The notes under the pieces: model-generated
Databases searched by the model: none
What the model was told of the DNA's origin: nothing
The model's input: the letters and a program-made list of their open reading frames with translations, nothing else
Position numbers and translations under genes: made by a program
DNA from: DAOQAU01 sp964640325
Lineage (GTDB): Bacteria; Cyanobacteriota; Vampirovibrionia; Gastranaerophilales; Gastranaerophilaceae
Direction: 5' to 3'
Assembly (NCBI GenBank): GCA_964640325.1
Contig: CAZXID010000016.1
Span: 1-44,246, forward strand
DNA length: 44,246 nt
Shown: positions 39,728-44,246 of the stretch, in pieces
Layout: each line of letters starts with the position of its first letter
Numbering within the stretch: the first letter of the stretch is position 1

Positions 39728-40945
39728 ATGGAAATTAAAAAAAGATTTAAAAAGCGTTTTGCGGCGTTGGGATTGGTATTTTTTGGCCTTTTGATATTCG
39801 GGCTAAGTGCGTTTTCGTATCAGTCCGCAGATTTATACGACAATGTTTGGAAGCTTATAAATACAAAATATGTTGACCAGACAAATAATATGCAGGATTG
39901 GAGCACCTGGCGGCATAAATACGATAACCACATAAAAACAGATGAAGATGCTTATGTAGCAATAAACACAATGGTAGCAAGCCTTGACGACCCTTACACG
40001 AAATTTCTTGATCCTAAAGAATTTGCAGAAGAAACCAGCTCCATAAAAGGCTCATTAAAAGGAATCGGGATTCAGATTGCAGTCCGTGACGGGAAATTAA
40101 TGGTAATTGCTCCGATTGAAGCTTCACCTGCGGAAAAAGCGGGGCTTTTAGCCGAAGACGAAATTTTAGAAATAGACGGGGTGAGCACTAAAGGGATGCC
40201 TATAGATAAAGCCGCCGACAGAATAAGAGGAGAAGAAGGCACAACCGTTACACTTTTGGTTAAAAGAAAAGAAGATATAAAACCATATACAATTGCCAGA
40301 AAAGAAATTGAAATAAAATCCGTTTCAACAAAAATTCCAAATGATGTTGTTTTATCTAAAAATGTAGGTTATATAAGGTTAAGTTCTTTTATAAGTAAAA
40401 ATACTTCAAAAGAGTTTGAAACAATACTTGTTCAGTCAAAAGACAAAGAAGGGTTTATTATAGATTTGCGCTCAAATCCGGGCGGACTGTTGAGTAACGC
40501 AATCTTCATATCTAACCTTTTGCTTCCTAACGGTATCATAGTAAGCACTGTTGACAGAGACGGCTATAAAGAAACCCAAAGAACAATGGGCGGCTGTGTT
40601 ACTAAAAAACCTGTCGTGGTGCTTATTAACAAAGGTTCGGCAAGTGCAAGCGAAATTTTAAGCGGTGCGCTTAAAGATAACAAAAGAGCCGTAATCGTGG
40701 GTGAAAAATCTTTCGGAAAAGGGCTTGTTCAGGAAATTAACAGGCTTCCGAATAATTCCGGAATTAATATTACAATTCAAAAATACCTTACGCCAAACGG
40801 TACGGATATAAATAAAAAAGGAATCGATCCAGATATTTTAGTTGAATTATCAGATGATGACATAAAAAACAAAGATGATAAACAGCTTAAAAAAGCAAAC
40901 GAAGTCTTGCTTGATTTAATTAATAAATCAAGTTGCTGTAAGTAA
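39728..40945 (+). CDS. ctpA: C-terminal processing protease (S41 family, CtpA-like)
   Basis: The 405-residue protein has an N-terminal membrane anchor or signal (about 13-30, ALGLVFFGLLIFGLSAF). A PDZ domain follows (about 95-180, GSLKGIGIQIAVRDGK..), then the S41 catalytic core with S306 (GSASASEI) and K331 (EKSFGKGLVQ) forming the Ser-Lys dyad. It cleaves C-terminal tails of envelope proteins in the periplasm or on the outer face of the inner membrane. In cyanobacteria the relative CtpA matures photosystem II D1, but here a general envelope role is likely. ATG 39728 with GAGGAG upstream is preferred over TTG 39713. A strong terminator follows. Confidence 0.95.
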   Translation: MEIKKRFKKRFAALGLVFFGLLIFGLSAFSYQSADLYDNVWKLINTKYVDQTNNMQDWSTWRHKYDNHIKTDEDAYVAINTMVASLDDPYTKFLDPKEFAEETSSIKGSLKGIGIQIAVRDGKLMVIAPIEASPAEKAGLLAEDEILEIDGVSTKGMPIDKAADRIRGEEGTTVTLLVKRKEDIKPYTIARKEIEIKSVSTKIPNDVVLSKNVGYIRLSSFISKNTSKEFETILVQSKDKEGFIIDLRSNPGGLLSNAIFISNLLLPNGIIVSTVDRDGYKETQRTMGGCVTKKPVVVLINKGSASASEILSGALKDNKRAVIVGEKSFGKGLVQEINRLPNNSGINITIQKYLTPNGTDINKKGIDPDILVELSDDDIKNKDDKQLKKANEVLLDLINKSSCCK

Positions 40946-40967
40946 AGGAAATTGTAAATGGGGAATA

Positions 40968-40997
40968 GGGCGGAATTTTTTAAAAAAAATTCCGCCC
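40968..40997 (+). terminator. Rho-independent terminator after ctpA
   Basis: GGGCGGAATTTTTT (40968-40981) pairs with AAAAAATTCCGCCC (40984-40997) and is followed by TGTTTTTGTTC. The flank GTAAATGGGGAATAG recalls the GTAAATAGGTAATAG before the hairpin at 23755. Confidence 0.88.
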
Positions 40998-41045
40998 TGT
41001 TTTTGTTCTCTTTTTTATTGATTACTATTAAATTATTCTTGTTCC

Positions 41046-41054
41046 TGTTAAAAT
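41046..41054 (+). promoter_or_regulatory. Extended -10-like box of recJ
   Basis: TGTTAAAAT at 41046-41054 is one base from the TGTTATAAT boxes seen before two other genes in this window and lies 18 bp before the recJ ATG. Confidence 0.4.
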
Positions 41055-41072
41055 AAATTCGGGGATGTTTTT

Positions 41073-43433
41073 ATGAAAAAAGAGTGGATAGTAAATAAAG
41101 ACACAAAGTTGAAAAATAAGCCTTTGTTGGAAAGACTTTTGTTTTCGCGTGGGGTAAAAACACAAGCAGAAATAAATGAATTTTTAAATCCGCTTGAGCT
41201 AAAACCAACTCACCCCAACGTTTTTTGTGATATGCAAAAAGCGGTTGAAAGAATTTCAAAAGCAATTGATAATCAGGAAAATATTTTAATATACGGCGAT
41301 TTTGACGCAGATGGGGTTACCTCGACTTCACTTTTGTTGCGGACATTCAGACATTTAGGCGCAAAAGTCGATTATTTTATCCCCGACAGAGATTTAGAAG
41401 GACATGGGCTTAATTCAACCGCACTTGTAAAGCTGTTGGCGACTAAAAAACCAAAGCTTATTATAACAGTTGATTGCGGGGTGAGCGATGTTGAGCAGGT
41501 TAAATTTTTAAACAGCTTCAAAATTGACGTTATAATAACCGACCACCACGAAGCACCCGAGATTTTGCCCGAAGCTTTTGCCATAATTAATCCTAAAGCG
41601 CAAAACGCCCTTGATGAAAAATTATCGGCAAAAGAAATAAAGTATTTGACGTCGCTTGCAGGCGTGGGTGTTGCCTTTAAGCTGGCACAGGCTATCTTGG
41701 AACATTATGAAAAACTTGATTTTGTATATGACCTTTTGCCTTATGTAACAGTGGGCACAATCGCAGATATAGTACCGTTAATCGGTGAAAACAGATATTT
41801 TGTGACAAAAGGACTTGAGCTTATTTCAAACGGAAGACACCACGGAATAAAAAGGCTGTTGGAAGTTTCGGGCAACTGGAGCGACACGGGAATAACGGCT
41901 GATAGAATAGCTTTTGGTGTGGCCCCCAGAATTAACGCATCAGGAAGACTTGATACGGTAGAAGATGCTCTTAAAGTCTTGACTTCAGACAATAATCAAG
42001 AAATCGAGATGTCAATAATTTCTCTTGATAATTTTAATAAAGTAAGGCAAAAACTTTGCGAGGACACTTTTTTAGAAGCCCAAGAGATGCTCAAAACACA
42101 AGGCAATTTAGACAATGCAATAATTCTTTTTAACCCCAAATGGCATGTGGGAATTGTAGGAATTGTCGCTTCAAAATTTGTTGAAAAATACTATAAACCT
42201 GCGTTTTTAATGACATTCAGCGAAGAAACAAAGCAGATAAGATGTTCTTCAAGAAGTGTTGAAGGGATAAATGTTTATGATGTTTTGTCTGCAAATTCGG
42301 AGCTTTTTGAGGGTTTTGGCGGGCATGCAATGGCAGGCGGGTGCGCTTTTGATTCGCAAAAAATTACTTTTGAAGAGGTTAAAAATGCTCTTAATAAAAC
42401 GATTAACGAGATTGTCGGCGACAAAAAAATGCTGCCTAAAATTTATGTTGATATGGAACTTGAACCGGGTGAAATTAACGGGAATTTGATTGCAGATATT
42501 GAGCGCCTGCAGCCTTTTGGAGCAGAAAATCCCAATCCGATTTTTGTATTGAATAATTTGACGATTTTACAAAAAAAATTAATGGGCTCGGATAGAAACC
42601 ATCTTAAACTTACTGTCGGCGATACCCAAAACAACACTTACGATTGTATTTGGTGGCAAAGAGGAGATGTTTCGCTCAATCAGGGCGACAAACTTGACAT
42701 TGCATTTTATCCTCAAACAAATACTTATAACGGAAATACCTCAATACAGCTTATTTTACAAGATATTCATTCTGATAATTTTATCGAAGAACAAGTCGTC
42801 GAGAAGGTTCAAAATTCTTCTCAAATTAAGCACTATGATCATAGAAAAAAAACAAATATTTTCGCAAATGTTCAAGATTATGTAAAAAACTCCGATTTAA
42901 AAATATCTGTTTTTGCAGAAGACAAAGCGGTTATAAATGCGCTTAAGCCTTATAATGCATTATCTGAAAGAATTTTTAACCGTCAAACCATTGGCAAATG
43001 CGATGCGCTGATGTTTTTTGATTATCCGCCTTCAGAAAAAGTTTTTACGGAAATTATTTCAAAAGCTTCGCCCAAATTTTTGCATTTTATGAATTATGAT
43101 GTAAAAAAAATTGATGAAAAAGAACTTTTAAAGATATTTTCGGGGATGTTAAAATATTCTTTCAAAAATCAACAAGGGGTTTTTAATCTTGAAAAAAGTT
43201 CTGTTTTTCTTGCGCTGGATGAAAATATAATAAAATCAATGATTCAACTTTTTGAAGAAGCAGGGCTCCTTAAAATTCTTGAAAAAGGCAAAAAAGATTA
43301 TAAAATAGAGCTTTTTGACTTATCAGACATCACAAAAACACTTCACACAAAAAGTTATAAAGAATTTAAAAGTTTGCTTGAAGAATCACAAGAGTACAAA
43401 ATAGCCCTTCTTGAAGGCGAAATTTCAGTTTAA
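41073..43433 (+). CDS. recJ: Single-stranded-DNA-specific exonuclease RecJ
   Basis: The 786-residue protein has the DHH phosphoesterase core DFDADG (residues 76-81), ITDHHEAP (D157-H158-H159) and the TVDCGVSD motif. The DHHA1 domain carries GFGGHAMAGGCAF, and an OB-fold region follows (NHLKLTVGDTQNNTYDCIWW). A C-terminal extension of about 220 residues matches the long form I recall from Bacillus (also about 786 residues) rather than the roughly 577-residue E. coli type. It degrades single-stranded DNA 5' to 3' in recombination and repair with two metal ions. The start has only a weak GGGG ribosome site. Its stop is 4 bp from that of the convergent pilin-like gene. Confidence 0.97.
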   Translation: MKKEWIVNKDTKLKNKPLLERLLFSRGVKTQAEINEFLNPLELKPTHPNVFCDMQKAVERISKAIDNQENILIYGDFDADGVTSTSLLLRTFRHLGAKVDYFIPDRDLEGHGLNSTALVKLLATKKPKLIITVDCGVSDVEQVKFLNSFKIDVIITDHHEAPEILPEAFAIINPKAQNALDEKLSAKEIKYLTSLAGVGVAFKLAQAILEHYEKLDFVYDLLPYVTVGTIADIVPLIGENRYFVTKGLELISNGRHHGIKRLLEVSGNWSDTGITADRIAFGVAPRINASGRLDTVEDALKVLTSDNNQEIEMSIISLDNFNKVRQKLCEDTFLEAQEMLKTQGNLDNAIILFNPKWHVGIVGIVASKFVEKYYKPAFLMTFSEETKQIRCSSRSVEGINVYDVLSANSELFEGFGGHAMAGGCAFDSQKITFEEVKNALNKTINEIVGDKKMLPKIYVDMELEPGEINGNLIADIERLQPFGAENPNPIFVLNNLTILQKKLMGSDRNHLKLTVGDTQNNTYDCIWWQRGDVSLNQGDKLDIAFYPQTNTYNGNTSIQLILQDIHSDNFIEEQVVEKVQNSSQIKHYDHRKKTNIFANVQDYVKNSDLKISVFAEDKAVINALKPYNALSERIFNRQTIGKCDALMFFDYPPSEKVFTEIISKASPKFLHFMNYDVKKIDEKELLKIFSGMLKYSFKNQQGVFNLEKSSVFLALDENIIKSMIQLFEEAGLLKILEKGKKDYKIELFDLSDITKTLHTKSYKEFKSLLEESQEYKIALLEGEISV

Positions 43434-43437
43434 AAAT

Positions 43438-44246
43438 TTACGGTGGGGTTAACGTTGGCAGTTTGTCATTTTTTAAAATATAAGCAGTCGGGCTTGTGGC
43501 AAGGTCGGGATTGCAAGTACTTCCAACGGCTCCAACTGAACAAATTCCCCCCGGGCCTCCCCCATTTTGTGAAGAATACGGGTGTATATTCAAAAATTTT
43601 GGATTATTGTTTGAGCCTATGCCAATAGGAAAAGTGTCTTTGCCTACTCGATTTGGTGGTTTTTTCCCATTCACATCAATATACAACCACCCACCGAGCC
43701 CATAATTAAAAGGCAAACTTACCATCATTGTTGTACCATCTGCAAGCAAATAATGACAAGACCAATAAGTTTCAGAATTAAATTTGCTTACACCCCAGTA
43801 AGATCTTACCTGACCTGTATTGTTAAATAATTTTGTTTCATCAGGCAACCAATCAGTATTTGCAAGATTTCCTCCATGGTATCTTTTATCTACAATTTTT
43901 AAATTGGGTTCAATATCTTTAAAAACAAGGTCACAACGGCCGGCAGGATAAGTAGCAAGGCATTTTGTAACGTCTCCGATACATCCGTTTTCTGCTTGCC
44001 ACTGATGAAAAGCTTCTGTAATAACAGAGTAATATTTTTTTACCTGAGCAACTGTTTGTCTTTCATAAAAATAATTCATTATTACAGGAACAGTCAATGC
44101 AGCAACTATTCCAATAATCACTAAAGTTATCAAAACCTCTGCAAGGGTAAAAGCAAACCTTCTGTCATCCTGAGCTTGTCTCAGGATCTTTCCGACATGC
44201 GTATATGGGTTAGATGCTGATACATCGTTACCGATACTCTCCCTTG
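43438..44246 (-). CDS. Type IV pilin-like / pseudopilin protein (5' end outside window)
   Basis: The prepilin N-terminal signature is visible as FAFTLAEVLITLVIIGIVAALTVPVIM (split here by description: cleavage before FTLAE, Glu at +5, then a hydrophobic helix). About 220 further residues follow, with Cys pairs and a Gly/Pro-rich C-terminus ending KLPTLTPP. The residue before the cleavage site is Ala instead of the usual Gly. The frame stays open to base 44246 with no ATG, GTG or TTG upstream of the TTG at 44133. The 37 upstream codons (RESIGNDVSASNPYTHVGK, then ILRQAQDDRRFA) come largely from a palindromic repeat. A start at 44133 would cut the signature in two and is rejected. The product belongs to pili or a type II secretion-like system. 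Confidence 0.82.
   Translation of the reverse strand, partial: RESIGNDVSASNPYTHVGKILRQAQDDRRFAFTLAEVLITLVIIGIVAALTVPVIMNYFYERQTVAQVKKYYSVITEAFHQWQAENGCIGDVTKCLATYPAGRCDLVFKDIEPNLKIVDKRYHGGNLANTDWLPDETKLFNNTGQVRSYWGVSKFNSETYWSCHYLLADGTTMMVSLPFNYGLGGWLYIDVNGKKPPNRVGKDTFPIGIGSNNNPKFLNIHPYSSQNGGGPGGICSVGAVGSTCNPDLATSPTAYILKNDKLPTLTPP
44164..44188 (+). repeat. Dispersed palindromic repeat, copy 3, inside the pilin-like leader
   Basis: GTCAT, left arm CCTGAG, loop CTTGT, right arm CTCAGG and ATC give a perfect 6-bp arm pair. It lies within the open frame of the pilin-like gene (minus strand), 7 codons before the prepilin FTLAE motif. Adjacent sequence to 44246 may be the rest of a longer repeat unit. 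Confidence 0.8.

Noticed and set aside
1..44246. CRISPR array, rRNA operon, insertion-sequence transposase
   Set aside because: I looked for direct repeats with spacers, rRNA signatures and transposase motifs and saw none.

Overview
The window is AT-rich, gene-dense bacterial DNA. It encodes a Gram-negative-type envelope (AcrA/AcrB/TolC-type pump), a full-length three-domain NifU with NifS, the lysA-cdaA neighbourhood I associate with cyanobacteria, a type IV pilin-like protein with an FTLAEVLITL core, and several short proteins carrying an early 'F(R/K)G' or 'KFGN' motif. Together these suggest the non-photosynthetic sister group of Cyanobacteria (Vampirovibrionia/Melainabacteria, probably Gastranaerophilales). 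That placement is inference from gene content, not a phylogeny. TGA is used as a stop codon.

Positions 1 to about 8.9 kb look like an integrated mobile element entered from its left side. It carries a defence-like cargo (partial unknown gene, DUF6339-like gene, Vsr endonuclease, cytosine-C5 methyltransferase). Next come a possible winged-helix regulator and a replication operon (excisionase-like HTH plus AEP primase/SF3 helicase) preceded by phased GTCG repeats. A tyrosine integrase follows, then a small block with a secreted peptide, an XRE regulator and two tiny coiled-coil ORFs. The block stops at the 3' end of a tRNA-Phe gene, the classical target of such integrases. The other attachment half would lie left of the window.

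Positions 8.9 to 27.4 kb are chromosomal housekeeping: tRNA-Phe with a degenerate tRNA-like relic beside it, infC (apparent AUA start), an HD-like lineage protein, clpB, two small membrane proteins, a secreted protein, dnaX, an S66 LD-carboxypeptidase, nifU-nifS, a coiled-coil protein, gatA, apt, two glycosyltransferases and HU. Genes are tightly packed, with three convergent pairs sharing stop-codon bases.

Positions 27.5 to 39.6 kb form a long minus-strand directon. In transcription order it reads: a 42-residue protein and a larger paralogue, acrA-acrB-tolC-type pump genes, lysA, cdaA (c-di-AMP synthesis), yitT-family gene, a conserved unknown and serA. The last part (39.7 to 44.2 kb) carries ctpA, recJ and the 3' part of a pilin-like gene.

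The most interesting signals are non-coding or recoding. (1) A dispersed palindromic repeat with covarying arms occurs at three sites; one copy is read in frame as the leader of the pilin-like protein. (2) dnaX contains a run of ten A followed by G, with stops just beyond in both alternative frames. (3) A 16-nt exact antisense copy of the tRNA-Phe D-arm lies just upstream of the tRNA. (4) GTCG/GACG repeats at exact 11-bp spacing precede the element's replication genes. (5) The partial Vsr/Dcm/DUF6339 cluster at the left edge may be part of a larger defence system.
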